From positions 782,048-846,047 of the forward strand of contig NZ_JACJQU010000001.1 of NCBI RefSeq assembly GCF_014696825.1: DNA of 64,000 nt, written 5' to 3'. Under the pieces are notes generated by a model, which searched no databases, was not told the origin of the DNA, and saw only the letters and a list, made by a program, of their open reading frames with translations. Position 1 is the stretch's first letter. Every line of letters starts with the position of its first letter. The stretch comes from Anabaena sphaerica FACHB-251 (GTDB taxonomy: Bacteria; Cyanobacteriota; Cyanobacteriia; Cyanobacteriales; Nostocaceae). The position numbers were made by a program, and so were the translations under genes. This document shows positions 35,117-44,140 of the stretch, piece by piece.

Positions 35117-35413
35117 ATTTATTGAATATTTCTAAAAATTTAATTCAAAACTCTTATTTCTTCTAAGAAGTTGTTTGGGAAGTATCAGGTTTTATCGAGA
35201 TACCCCTAAATCTCTCTTTTTAAGGAGGATTGGTAGTTTTAGAAACCATAAATTGCGCTTGCAGCAATGCGAGCATTGGAAAGTTTCAGTCGCCGAAAGG
35301 GTACTAAACCGATTAAAAATATAAAAAAATATCAACCCCAATCCTTCCCCCCTTAACCGACAAGTATTGAAATCTGTGGTATCGCTTGATGAAACAGCTT
35401 CATCTTCACAAAA
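35117..35413. other. Intergenic spacer after the dynamin module
   Basis: Just under 300 bp between convergent genes. It holds CCCCTAAATCTCTCTTTTTAAGGAGG-like repeat words (compare 1965-1995) and a short G/C run near 35345. No gene or terminator can be assigned with confidence. Confidence 0.4.
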
Positions 35414-35866
35414 CTAAGGTTTTGAAATACCCAATACTCGCCATTTTTCCCGGCTTAGGAAGAAACCAGTGCCATTAGTATTAGTACAAGTTACTCCAAT
35501 TTTTTGTGACACGCACTTAAACCCGCCATTATTCCAGGTCTGACCATAAGCAAGAACAGATTTATTCGGGTCAGCAATGGTATCACTAATACACAGAATT
35601 TCCGGTTTACTTGTCGCAGGTAATAGAAAACCACGTCCCCAGTCAAATTCACAATATCCAGAGTAAGGTTGAGGGGGTTTGGGTTTGAGTGAACTAGCAA
35701 TTTCACAGCGTAAACTATTTGTACTAGTATCCTCACCTTCCATTAGCTCACAGAAAATATTGCCACTTGGGGTCTTAAACCCTTTTGGTGCCGCAAAACT
35801 TGCCTGTGATAATGATAAATTCACTATTGCACTTGCAGCGGCAATAAAAATTATTTGTTTGTACAT
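35414..35866 (-). CDS. Small secreted protein, DUF6636-like
   Basis: A 150-aa protein from ATG 35866; MYKQIIFIAAASAIVNLSL gives a clean signal peptide with likely cleavage after SQASFA. The frame extends to 35887 but that N-terminus is less signal-like. The mature part begins PKGFKTPSGNIFCELM and has six cysteines in a spacing that suggests disulfides, plus GQTWNNGGFKC and TCTNTNGTGFFLSREKW. This resembles the DUF6636 family of small secreted proteins; function unknown. It is close downstream of topA on the same strand (23 bp), perhaps only by readthrough. Confidence 0.7.
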   Translation of the reverse strand: MYKQIIFIAAASAIVNLSLSQASFAAPKGFKTPSGNIFCELMEGEDTSTNSLRCEIASSLKPKPPQPYSGYCEFDWGRGFLLPATSKPEILCISDTIADPNKSVLAYGQTWNNGGFKCVSQKIGVTCTNTNGTGFFLSREKWRVLGISKP

Positions 35867-35910
35867 AATGTAACTATGATTTCTCAAGAAAAAATTTGAG
35901 CATAACTAAT

Positions 35911-38133
35911 TTAACCATTCGGGGAGACCATTTTTTTTCTATTTCCTTGATTTGTTGAATCAGGCTTCCCAAGGTCTAAATTACCAAATTTAGGACTCCA
36001 CCACCCTTTTGCCGTATGAAAATAAGCCACATCTTTATGTTTCTTATCCTTCCAGGACTCTTGCCCAGAACACCGCAACATAGTTTTATTCTGCCCATCT
36101 TTAATGTAACTGTACTCCTCTAAAGGTTTCTTGCATACTGGACAGGGATATGAAGTCACCTTTGTTGAAGGCTTGGGAGCATTTTCATCTGGAGATGTTT
36201 TAGTTTTGGGTGCTTCCCACGTTTTATGAAAATCGCTCCAAAACAAAACAATGTTTTCACAACCACTCACACATTTAAGAAAGTATTTCTTTTTAACTTT
36301 ACTACTGGGAATTTTAGCTAAACAGTTCTTACAATCAGGACAACGAGTTTTAGAAGTTTCATATTTGCGCTCAACTAAATTATTAGTTTTAGCTGTAGTT
36401 GATGGATTAACAACCACAGTTTTAGCTTTAGAAAGCGCAGGGACAAAATAATTTTGATTCCAAGTAGTTAAGTAATGTTGCCAAGAGTTTTTTCCTTCAG
36501 AGATTGCATCTAGTGCATCCTCCATCTTGGCAGTGAATTCCGCTTCTAATAAATCTGGTAAAGCCTTTTGTAAAAACTCATCAACTTCTAACCCCAAAGC
36601 TGTAGGTTGAAGATTATCTTTTTTCAATTCCACATAATTGCGTTTCTTTAAAGTAGCAACTGTAGGAGCATAGGTACTCGGACGACCAATTCCTTTGCGT
36701 TCCATTAGTTGTACCAGTTTTGGTTCACTGTAACGTGGTGGTGGTTGGGTCTGTTTTTGGTCATGTCCGGCATTTTCTAAGGTGAGTGCCTGTCCTTGTT
36801 GCAATAAAGGTAAAACTGCATCTTTGCTAAGATTAGGCCAATACTTTGCATAACCGTAGAATTCCACTACCTGTCCTCTCGCTTGCCATAAAATATTACC
36901 TGATTTCGTAATTATCAGAGTTTTACGAAGTTGTGCGGGACGACATTGAGATGCAACTGCTCTTTTCCAAATCATCACATACAGGTTAAACTCATCTTCA
37001 GGTAATTCTGCCCGTAACTGTACCGAAGGACGAAAAACATCTGTAGGACGAATCGCTTCATGTGCCTCCTGAGCAGTTTTACTACTACGGTGCTTGGCTA
37101 CCTGCTGAGGGACATTCTGGGGATCATTTTGTTCCAACCATTTACGCGCACTGGCACAAAAATCAGGACTCAACATCACTGAATCTGTTCGCATATATGT
37201 AATTAACCCTGCCTCATATAGCTTTTGGGCTACCTGCATGGTTTTGTCGGGAGCAAATTTCAGCTTTGAACCCGCTGCTTGTTGGAGAGTGGAGGTAGTA
37301 AATGGTGGAGGGGGTTGACGATAAACGAGTTTTCCTTCTACGTGAATAATTTGATGGGAATGACGTTTTGCTTCTTCAACTAATCTTGTGGCTTCTGCTT
37401 CCGAGAGAACACGCTTAGATTCGGGTTTATCTGGGTTATTACCGACTGCATCATCGTGAGTTTCTGTTTCTGCTTCTGGTGTGTCTGTGGGAGTATTGGC
37501 TGTACCTTTGTAAAAAGCCCGGAATCCTTCTTGATAATCTACCCAAACACTCCAGTAATCTTGGGGGACAAAAACCTGAATTTCTCTTTCGCGCTGACAA
37601 ATTAAGTGTAATGTGGCGCTTTGGACTCTACCTACGCTTTTTGCACCGTTATTTAATGCCCAAACTAGGGGACTACCTTTGTAACCTACCAGCTTGTCGA
37701 GACAATCTCGACATAATCCTGCACCGATTAAATTGGTGTCAAGTTTTCTCGGATGTGCAATGGCCGCTTTTACTGCTGATGCTGTAATCTCTGTATAAAC
37801 TACTCGTTTTGGTTCTCTTAATCCCAGGGTTTCTTTAAGATGCCAAGCAATGGTTTCTCCTTCTCGGTCTGGGTCTGTTGCTAAAACGACTTCATCAACC
37901 TGCCTAACAGCGGCTTTTAGTTGTTGAATTGTTTCTTTTGCCCGTTGGTCACGGGGGACATAATTGCAGCGGACACTATTACCATCCATTGTAAATCCCA
38001 GTGAATCATCACCATCGTTGCTGAGTTCGCGGATATGTCCACAACTAGCGCGAACAATCCAATCTGCACCGAGAATTTGACTCAGTTTTTTGACTTTTCC
38101 GGGTGATTCCACAACTAGGAGGCGTTTGGGCAT
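35911..38133 (-). CDS. topA: Type IA DNA topoisomerase I
   Basis: A 740-aa topoisomerase relaxing negative supercoils. Toprim domain at the N-terminus (LLVVESPGKVKKL; ATDPDREGETIAW with the acidic metal cluster), then the cleavage domain with catalytic Tyr313 in GLITYMRTDS. Further blocks are GRPSTYAPTVATLKKR and EAHEAIRPTDV. The C-terminus has zinc-finger-like cysteine sets (CPDCKNCLAK; CPVCKKPLEEY). The region matching the usual QARRxLDRLVGY reads GLCRDCLDKLVGYKGSP, an uncommon variant with two cysteines. At 740 aa it is shorter than many cyanobacterial TopA proteins and may be a second type IA enzyme; that needs the rest of the genome. Confidence 0.92.
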   Translation of the reverse strand: MPKRLLVVESPGKVKKLSQILGADWIVRASCGHIRELSNDGDDSLGFTMDGNSVRCNYVPRDQRAKETIQQLKAAVRQVDEVVLATDPDREGETIAWHLKETLGLREPKRVVYTEITASAVKAAIAHPRKLDTNLIGAGLCRDCLDKLVGYKGSPLVWALNNGAKSVGRVQSATLHLICQREREIQVFVPQDYWSVWVDYQEGFRAFYKGTANTPTDTPEAETETHDDAVGNNPDKPESKRVLSEAEATRLVEEAKRHSHQIIHVEGKLVYRQPPPPFTTSTLQQAAGSKLKFAPDKTMQVAQKLYEAGLITYMRTDSVMLSPDFCASARKWLEQNDPQNVPQQVAKHRSSKTAQEAHEAIRPTDVFRPSVQLRAELPEDEFNLYVMIWKRAVASQCRPAQLRKTLIITKSGNILWQARGQVVEFYGYAKYWPNLSKDAVLPLLQQGQALTLENAGHDQKQTQPPPRYSEPKLVQLMERKGIGRPSTYAPTVATLKKRNYVELKKDNLQPTALGLEVDEFLQKALPDLLEAEFTAKMEDALDAISEGKNSWQHYLTTWNQNYFVPALSKAKTVVVNPSTTAKTNNLVERKYETSKTRCPDCKNCLAKIPSSKVKKKYFLKCVSGCENIVLFWSDFHKTWEAPKTKTSPDENAPKPSTKVTSYPCPVCKKPLEEYSYIKDGQNKTMLRCSGQESWKDKKHKDVAYFHTAKGWWSPKFGNLDLGKPDSTNQGNRKKMVSPNG

Positions 38134-38343
38134 GGCGCTTGTTTTTTAGCTGCTTTATATAGGATAAAATAAATGACAATATTTTTACAAGAAGTTGGGA
38201 ATCTGTATTTCTCAACTGTCAGAATCAGGATATATCTCCAATTATAAACTATTACTAAATGTTTTAGTTAGTAGAGAATTTACAAGTTGTAGATGGGTGA
38301 ATCCAAAATCCAAAATCGGATGACTGCTGCTATATACAAAAAT

Positions 38344-38370
38344 GGTGGGTTACGCTGTCGTTAACCCACC
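38344..38370. repeat. GGTGGGTTA...TAACCCACC palindrome
   Basis: Nine-base inverted repeat around CGCTGTCGT, lying 3' of the peroxiredoxin gene on its strand, with no strong T-run. A known kind of cyanobacterial intergenic palindrome; it could act as a terminator for the peroxiredoxin gene. Confidence 0.6.
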
Positions 38371-38401
38371 CGAAGAATAGAAATATTGATGTTACTAGAA
38401 A

Positions 38402-39040
38402 TTATTTGTTAGGTTGGGGAGTCATCCGCAAATAAGGTTTGATTTCTTGATAACCTTTGGGGAATTTCTCTTTGAGAACTTCGGGATCTTTCAAAGATGG
38501 AACAATTACGCAGTCTTGACCATCTTTCCAGTCTGCTGGTGTAGCTACGCTGTAGTTATCAGTTAATTGCAAAGAGTCAATTACCCGCAATAGTTCATCA
38601 AAGTTGCGTCCGGTGCTGGGGGGGTAGGTGAAAGAAAGACGCAGTTTTTTGTTGGGATCAATGACAAACACGGAACGCACTGTGATGTTAGCAGCTGCGT
38701 TAGGGTGAATCATATCATAAAGGTCAGAAACCTTTTTGTCTGCATCTGCCAGAATTGGGTAGTTGAGGGTGGTGCTTTGGGTTTCTTCGATATCTCCCAC
38801 CCAGCCGTTATGAGATTCTACATCATCAACACTGAGAGCGATCGCTTTAACGTTGCGTTTGTCAAATTCTGGTTTTAACTTCGCAACTGTGCCTAATTCT
38901 GTTGTGCAAACAGGTGTAAAGTCAGCAGGGTGAGAAAACAGCACTACCCAGCTGTCACCTGCCCATTCGTAAAAATCTATGTCGCCGTGTGTAGAGGCTT
39001 GTGTAAAGTTGGGTACTGTATCACCAAGACGGAGAGCCAT
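38402..39040 (-). CDS. 1-Cys peroxiredoxin (Prx6 type)
   Basis: A 212-aa peroxiredoxin reducing hydrogen and alkyl peroxides. The peroxidatic Cys45 lies in HPADFTPVCTTELG. Length, the C-terminal extension (DWKDGQDCVIVPS, then KGYQEIKPYLRMTPQP) and VRSVFVIDPNKKLRLSFTYP place it in the Prx6/1-Cys group rather than among typical 2-Cys enzymes. The second cysteine (CVIVPS) is in the Prx6-type C-terminal domain. ATG has AGGGAATC upstream. Likely cytosolic; no operon partner. Confidence 0.95.
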   Translation of the reverse strand: MALRLGDTVPNFTQASTHGDIDFYEWAGDSWVVLFSHPADFTPVCTTELGTVAKLKPEFDKRNVKAIALSVDDVESHNGWVGDIEETQSTTLNYPILADADKKVSDLYDMIHPNAAANITVRSVFVIDPNKKLRLSFTYPPSTGRNFDELLRVIDSLQLTDNYSVATPADWKDGQDCVIVPSLKDPEVLKEKFPKGYQEIKPYLRMTPQPNK

Positions 39041-39237
39041 GCGAGATTCCCTGTAATTAGAAAAGATAACTATTTTACTGTGTCATCATGACACAAAACA
39101 ATTATTATCCCATCGAGATTTCCCAGGTTGCAACAAAATTTTAAATTTTTTAACTCTTGGTGACATTAAAATATACTATTTCATATAATATTTCCAAATT
39201 AATTACCCCATATCCACCAAAATTCAGGAGTTTAAGC

Positions 39238-40407
39238 CTATTTTTTGATAATTTCTTGATAAGCTTGAATTACTTGTTGTGCGATCGCATCCCAACTAAA
39301 ATTCTGTAAAGCATATTTTTGAGCATTTAACCCCCGTCGTTGACATTCTTGGGGATTTAATAAAGCTGCTGTTAATAACTTCACTATTGATTCTACATCC
39401 GTTGTCCCCACCCAACCAGACTCACTATCTAGCACCTGTTGATAAATATGCACTTGATCAGAAATAACTACAGGTGTACCTGCTACCATCGCTTCTGCTA
39501 CAGCAATACCAAAATTTTCATAGTATGAAGGTAAAACAAATAAATCAGCAGTTTGCAATAAACTTGTTTTTGCTTCACCAGTCACAAAACCAGTTATAGT
39601 AGTATGTAATTTTAACTGTGAATTATCAATTTCCAATTTAATTTTCCGTTCATAAATTGGGTCTTGGGGATTCGTACCAGCTAAAACAAAATGAAAATCA
39701 AAACCTGTTATTAATAATTTTTCTAATGCCGGAATTAATATATCTAAACCCTTTTTCGGGTCAATGCGAGACATAAATAAAATTACAGGTTTATCACTGG
39801 GAATACCAAACTTAATTCTCACATCTTCAGTATTAGTTTTTGGCGGAATCACACCTAAAGGTATCACTAAATCTTTTGTAGTTACTCCAAATCTTGCTGA
39901 TATTTTTGCTTCTTGTTCGCTGGTAAAATGAATGGCGGCTGCACCTGCTATATTACCACGTTCTAAAAGTGCAACATAAAGGTTTTTTAATTGTTTTTTC
40001 TTTTGTAAATCTGCTGGATCAAGTGTTCCCAAGGGACGTAAAATATAAGGTAAGTTTTGCTGACGACAAACAATAGCTGCTGCACTACTAACAGGAGAAA
40101 ATAAAGCATGAATATGGGCAATATCAAAATTTTTAGCATTATCTTTTAGCCATTTTAGTAAACCCAGAGAAAACTTATATCTGCGAAATGGCGCACAGCG
40201 AAAATAAATGATTTCATAACCATCTTTTTTGATGGGAATATTTAAAGGTATATCAAGTGGTTTTTGACCATTATCACCATTACTATCAGTAGTCAAAATA
40301 GTAACTTCTGCATTTGCTTTTGCTAACGCTGGTGCTAGTCCTAAAACCATTTGACTAGGACCACCATAAATAAGGGAAATAGAGGGGACAATTTGTAATA
40401 TTTTCAT
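39238..40407 (-). CDS. hpsP: Glycosyltransferase family 4 protein, HpsP-like
   Basis: A GT-B glycosyltransferase of 389 aa from ATG 40407 (MKILQIVPSISLIYGGPSQM); the frame extends upstream to 40446, but that part covers repeat DNA. Donor-binding features are FMSRIDPKKGLDILIPALEK and NFGIAVAEAMVAGTPVV with the E-x7-E pattern. It is the last gene of a five-gene minus-strand cluster with the order and protein types that I recall for hormogonium polysaccharide genes hpsL-M-N-O-P. Donor and acceptor sugars are unknown. The family call is firm; the hps name rests on gene order and is less certain. Confidence 0.72.
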   Translation of the reverse strand: MKILQIVPSISLIYGGPSQMVLGLAPALAKANAEVTILTTDSNGDNGQKPLDIPLNIPIKKDGYEIIYFRCAPFRRYKFSLGLLKWLKDNAKNFDIAHIHALFSPVSSAAAIVCRQQNLPYILRPLGTLDPADLQKKKQLKNLYVALLERGNIAGAAAIHFTSEQEAKISARFGVTTKDLVIPLGVIPPKTNTEDVRIKFGIPSDKPVILFMSRIDPKKGLDILIPALEKLLITGFDFHFVLAGTNPQDPIYERKIKLEIDNSQLKLHTTITGFVTGEAKTSLLQTADLFVLPSYYENFGIAVAEAMVAGTPVVISDQVHIYQQVLDSESGWVGTTDVESIVKLLTAALLNPQECQRRGLNAQKYALQNFSWDAIAQQVIQAYQEIIKK

Positions 40408-40435
40408 TGTATAGGCAATAGGGTATGGGGTGTCC

Positions 40436-40622
40436 CTCGTTCCCATACTCTGTATGGGAATGAATTTTAAAGGCTCTGCCTTTATTTATATCAGAGTCAG
40501 AGCCTCTGTGATGGCATTCCCCGTTAGAAATTGGGAACGAGATAATTTTAAAGGCTCTGCCTTTATTTATATCAGAGTCAGAGCCTCTGTGATGGCATTC
40601 CCAGCTAGAAACTGGGAACGAG
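40436..40622. repeat. Dispersed repeat with CTCGTTCCCA termini, locus A (81-bp internal duplication)
   Basis: Starts CTCGTTCCCATACTCTGTAT and ends AACTGGGAACGAG. An 81-bp unit (from TTTTAAAGGCTCTGCC) occurs twice in tandem, at 40465 and 40546. The repeat is the reverse complement of loci at 54402-54508 and 61231-61334. Each end is itself a small palindrome (CCCATACTCTGTATGGG type) and the two ends are inverted relative to each other. It sits between the two glycosyltransferase genes. Confidence 0.85.
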
Positions 40623-40631
40623 ATACAATTA

Positions 40632-41804
40632 TCAATTATCAATTATCAATTGATAAAATTCATACTGTTGTTGAGCTACAGCTTTATTTGTATATTTCTC
40701 CATTGCTTTTTGATAACCTTTTTCTCCTAAATTATCAGCTAAATCGGGTTTTTCAATTAACTGCGATAAGCAATTATCTAAAGCTTGATCATCACCTTCA
40801 GGGAAGATTAAACCAGCATCACCAATAACATGAGGAATTTCCCCAGAATCAGAACCAATAACAGGTACTTTACAAGCCATTGCTTCAATTAAAACATGAC
40901 CAAATTGTTCTTTCCAACCTACAGCAGTAAGAGTTTTAAACTTATAAGTAGTTTCTGAAGGCAATACTAAGGTATTCATTAAATTGATATAACTGGCCAC
41001 TTCATCATGAGGGACACTTTCTAATATGATTAGTTTCTCTTGAATGTTGTTTTCTGTGGCTATTTTTAATATTTCTTCACGTAATTCACCTCTACCTAAT
41101 AGTAGCAATTTCCAAGATTTATCTTTTATATTTACCAAGGCTTTTAAGAGTGTTAATAAACCCTTTTCCGGTACAAATCTTCCCACAAATCCCACTACAA
41201 ATTCATTTTGAGAAATTCCTAACTTAGCAGCTAACTCAGGTTGTGGTTGTGGAGTAAAAAGGGTTTCATCTACACCTAACTGGGGCAAGACTTTAATTTC
41301 TCCCTCATATCCGCGTTGACGTAAAATGTCAGCCCCATCTTGATTACCCGAAATAATCCCATGACTATGGTTAAGATTATATTTTTCTAATAAGGCTATT
41401 GGTAATTTTAATTCGTAGGGTAAATTCCACCACGTAAAAAATACATTCTTGGCTTTTAGTCCTAATAACTGATTTAGAATAATCATTTGTGTATAAGCCA
41501 AACCCCTAGAACCTTGTTCGACATGAATAATTTGGGGACGAAATTTTTGGAATAAACTTATTAAGTCAGCCCCAAAGGTAAGCAGTCCTTGATGATTTTG
41601 GCTAAAATTAGATATTGGCACTATCTTAAATGCGCCTTCATCACGGTATTCCGTTTCAATAATTCTATTTTGTACTCCTCCTGGTTGCCATTTTTTCGGA
41701 ACTACAACAGTAACTTCAATTCCTGGCTCTAGTTTGGCTAAAGCCCGTAACTTTTCACAGTTTAGGTCTACTATATAGGTATGACTAGCAATTAAAATTC
41801 TCAT
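40632..41804 (-). CDS. hpsO: Glycosyltransferase family 4 protein, HpsO-like
   Basis: A GT-B glycosyltransferase, 390 aa from ATG 41804 (MRILIASHTYIVDLNCEKL); the open frame to 41861 adds an unlikely N-terminus. Motifs are VGFVGRFVPEKGLLTLLKAL and FGHVLIEAMACKVPVIGSDS with E-x7-E-like spacing. The last codons (LIIDN and stop) fall within an AATTGAT tandem repeat, so the natural end may have been longer or different. It lies in the putative hpsL-P operon, with repeat locus A separating it from hpsP. Naming is by family and position. Confidence 0.72.
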   Translation of the reverse strand: MRILIASHTYIVDLNCEKLRALAKLEPGIEVTVVVPKKWQPGGVQNRIIETEYRDEGAFKIVPISNFSQNHQGLLTFGADLISLFQKFRPQIIHVEQGSRGLAYTQMIILNQLLGLKAKNVFFTWWNLPYELKLPIALLEKYNLNHSHGIISGNQDGADILRQRGYEGEIKVLPQLGVDETLFTPQPQPELAAKLGISQNEFVVGFVGRFVPEKGLLTLLKALVNIKDKSWKLLLLGRGELREEILKIATENNIQEKLIILESVPHDEVASYINLMNTLVLPSETTYKFKTLTAVGWKEQFGHVLIEAMACKVPVIGSDSGEIPHVIGDAGLIFPEGDDQALDNCLSQLIEKPDLADNLGEKGYQKAMEKYTNKAVAQQQYEFYQLIIDN

Positions 41805-41928
41805 GGTAGTTTTTGAATATAAAGTGACAAATTTCCAACCCCCAAAAATAGATAAACACAAACAGAACTATTATTTAAGTGATCTTTAATTTATCTGTGT
41901 TTATCTGTGTTTATCTGCGGTTTAAATT

Positions 41929-42909
41929 TTAAACTTGTTTATCTAAACGGCTGTAAATTTGTCCATCATTCCATGCTGATTGAATCATAGTACCAACAGC
42001 TTTAAGAAAACCTAACACATAGAAAATACCACGACTCGCAACTTTAATGGGAGAACCACTTTTATAACAAGGTGGGTTGCCGAGAACGTGACAGTCAAAC
42101 AAACGGCCGTAAAGTCGCAAAGCTTGGGTAAATGTGAGGTTTTTTAACCCTAGTAAAAAATGATTGTGATAGAAGGTAAGTTGATATTCGAGCGATCGCA
42201 TACTAATATCATGACAACCGCCAGTTTCTTCCCCTAAATGTACTAAGTAAGCTTCTGGATCATACCAAATTTTATACCCAGTCTGTCGAAACCGTAAACA
42301 AAAATCCGATTCTTCCCGTACCGCACTACCCCGAAACCTCTCATCAAACTTGACTTCATACTTGGTAAAAACATCCCGACGGAAAGACATATTACAACCC
42401 CTAGCAGTTAAAACTTGCTGAGGTTTGATAGTATGTACTAAATCAATATGATACCAAGCAATACCAGGGTCCATTGCTTCTGGGGGTAAATATTCAATTT
42501 CCAATTCTCCCCCAGAGTCACCTAATTTCATTCTGTCAAATACCCGACCGGCAACCGCCCCTATTTCCGGGTTTTCCACATAATTTTTCGCATGGGCAGC
42601 TAAAAAACCCGGTGTTAATTGTACATCATCATCAATAAATAAAAGAATCTCACCGGATGATCTCCGCACAGCATAGTTTCGCGCCCCTGGTAAACTTGCC
42701 CAATCTAAGCTAAACAGCTTAATTTTACCTGCTGCTGCCATTTCGTCTAGGAAAGCTTGTGTTTCGGGTTCGTGGGTTTGGGTTTGATCAACTACCAAAA
42801 CTTCAAAATGGGGATAATCTTGTTTTAAGACATCAATAATGCTATCCCGGAGCAATTTTTCTCTTCTGTATGTGGGGATAACTACGGAAATTAAGGGGTA
42901 ATTATTCAT
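41929..42909 (-). CDS. hpsN: Glycosyltransferase family 2 protein, HpsN-like
   Basis: A 326-aa GT-A glycosyltransferase: SVVIPTYRREKLLRDSI at the N-terminus, metal-binding LLFIDDDVQLTPGFL, and RGSAVREESDFCLRFRQTGY with the catalytic acidic pair. No membrane segment except a weak C-terminal hydrophobic patch. It belongs to the five-gene polysaccharide cluster and is 42 bp downstream of the preceding gene. The sugar used is unknown; the hpsN label follows from its order in the cluster. Confidence 0.75.
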   Translation of the reverse strand: MNNYPLISVVIPTYRREKLLRDSIIDVLKQDYPHFEVLVVDQTQTHEPETQAFLDEMAAAGKIKLFSLDWASLPGARNYAVRRSSGEILLFIDDDVQLTPGFLAAHAKNYVENPEIGAVAGRVFDRMKLGDSGGELEIEYLPPEAMDPGIAWYHIDLVHTIKPQQVLTARGCNMSFRRDVFTKYEVKFDERFRGSAVREESDFCLRFRQTGYKIWYDPEAYLVHLGEETGGCHDISMRSLEYQLTFYHNHFLLGLKNLTFTQALRLYGRLFDCHVLGNPPCYKSGSPIKVASRGIFYVLGFLKAVGTMIQSAWNDGQIYSRLDKQV

Positions 42910-42952
42910 AACTGTGATGCTTAAGATTGTAATTAATCAAGCTGGTTTTATT

Positions 42953-44113
42953 TCAGTATAACCCTGCGGCTGTTGTATAGAGTTGATCAAATAACTCATT
43001 TTGTTTTTCCGCGTTATTGACATTTTGTGCTTGGGCTAATGCCCCTGTGCTTAAAGCTTCGTAATGTTCTCGTTTATCGGCTCTATCCAAAAATTTGATA
43101 ATTTGTTCCAAAGCTGCTTCTGCTAAATAATCGTAAGTACCAGTTAAAATTTGCCAATATTCCTCAGTTTTCAAATTTTCGCCATGTAGCCAATTTTTCC
43201 ATTCTCTAGATTCATTTAGTGGTAATTCTAAAAGGTATCCATTTTTCCCATGAGTAATTAACTCTGGCAATGCACATATATTAGTTGTAATGGCTGGTGT
43301 GGCTACAGAAAATCCTTCAACCAGGCTAAATCCATAGCTATCCTGTAAAGTTGCCATTAGTTGAAAATGACTTTGTGAAAGTAAATCAATTACTTGTTGA
43401 TTAGGCAGACTTTTATGAAAATTAACATTATCTAAATCCAGTAGCTTTAAATCTTCTGCATACTTGTTTTGATCAGGAAAATCTGTAGGTCTACCTGCAC
43501 CAATACCCAGCCCAGATATGATATTTATCTTCACAGGTAAGCCTAATTTTTCGGCTTTTTTAGCAACTCTTAAGGCGACAATTCCGCCTTTTCTAGCTAG
43601 ATGATGTCCTATAAACATCAATTGTAATGGTTGTTTTTCATCGTAAGTTTTAGCATGGTTAACCCTGATCGGGAAGTTGGGATGAATTACGGTTAATTTG
43701 TGCTTGATTTTTTCTGCTATATCCCAATTTTCTATATTTTTTGTAATTCGGAATTTAGCAAAATCTGACATGGCAATGATTTTTTGACAGTTGTCTAGTG
43801 CTAACCGATTCCTTAAAATGGGGTAAACTGTGGATTCCAGTTTATTTTTAGGATTGCTATATAAAGATGTATGATCTTCAAATGTAATAAACCAAGGTTT
43901 ATTGGTATATATAATTTTATTGAAAGAGTGAATTACTTCATATCCACCTCTTATTGGTTGCCAAGCCATAAAGCTGGATAAAGGTTTCCACAGCTTTTCT
44001 ATCGGATACCTGCCAGTGGGAAAGCTTTTGGTTCTAATTAAAGTATGTCGAGAGTTTCTAGGTAAGTTGGGAGTGCGGATATGTTGTGTCCCTGTGATCA
44101 CTACTTTTACCAT
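42953..44113 (-). CDS. hpsM: Glycosyltransferase family 4-like protein, possible HpsM
   Basis: A 386-aa protein with the C-terminal half of a GT-B enzyme: LQLMFIGHHLARKGGIVALR and DSYGFSLVEGFSVATPAITT with a shifted E-x7-E motif. The N-terminal half (HIRTPNLPRNSRHTLIRTK; PWFITFEDHTSLY) is less standard. It lies 27 bp downstream of the O-antigen-ligase-like gene and upstream of the GT2 gene, so it fills the M position of hpsL-P. I am sure of the glycosyltransferase-like nature but less so of the gene name. Confidence 0.62.
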   Translation of the reverse strand: MVKVVITGTQHIRTPNLPRNSRHTLIRTKSFPTGRYPIEKLWKPLSSFMAWQPIRGGYEVIHSFNKIIYTNKPWFITFEDHTSLYSNPKNKLESTVYPILRNRLALDNCQKIIAMSDFAKFRITKNIENWDIAEKIKHKLTVIHPNFPIRVNHAKTYDEKQPLQLMFIGHHLARKGGIVALRVAKKAEKLGLPVKINIISGLGIGAGRPTDFPDQNKYAEDLKLLDLDNVNFHKSLPNQQVIDLLSQSHFQLMATLQDSYGFSLVEGFSVATPAITTNICALPELITHGKNGYLLELPLNESREWKNWLHGENLKTEEYWQILTGTYDYLAEAALEQIIKFLDRADKREHYEALSTGALAQAQNVNNAEKQNELFDQLYTTAAGLY

Positions 44114-44140
44114 TTTTCTATCCTCAGTTTTTCGGAAAGG

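Noticed and set aside
40430..40828. Plus-strand 132-codon ORF with internal repeats
   Set aside because: It reads through the dispersed repeat at 40436-40622 and antisense to the hpsO-like gene.
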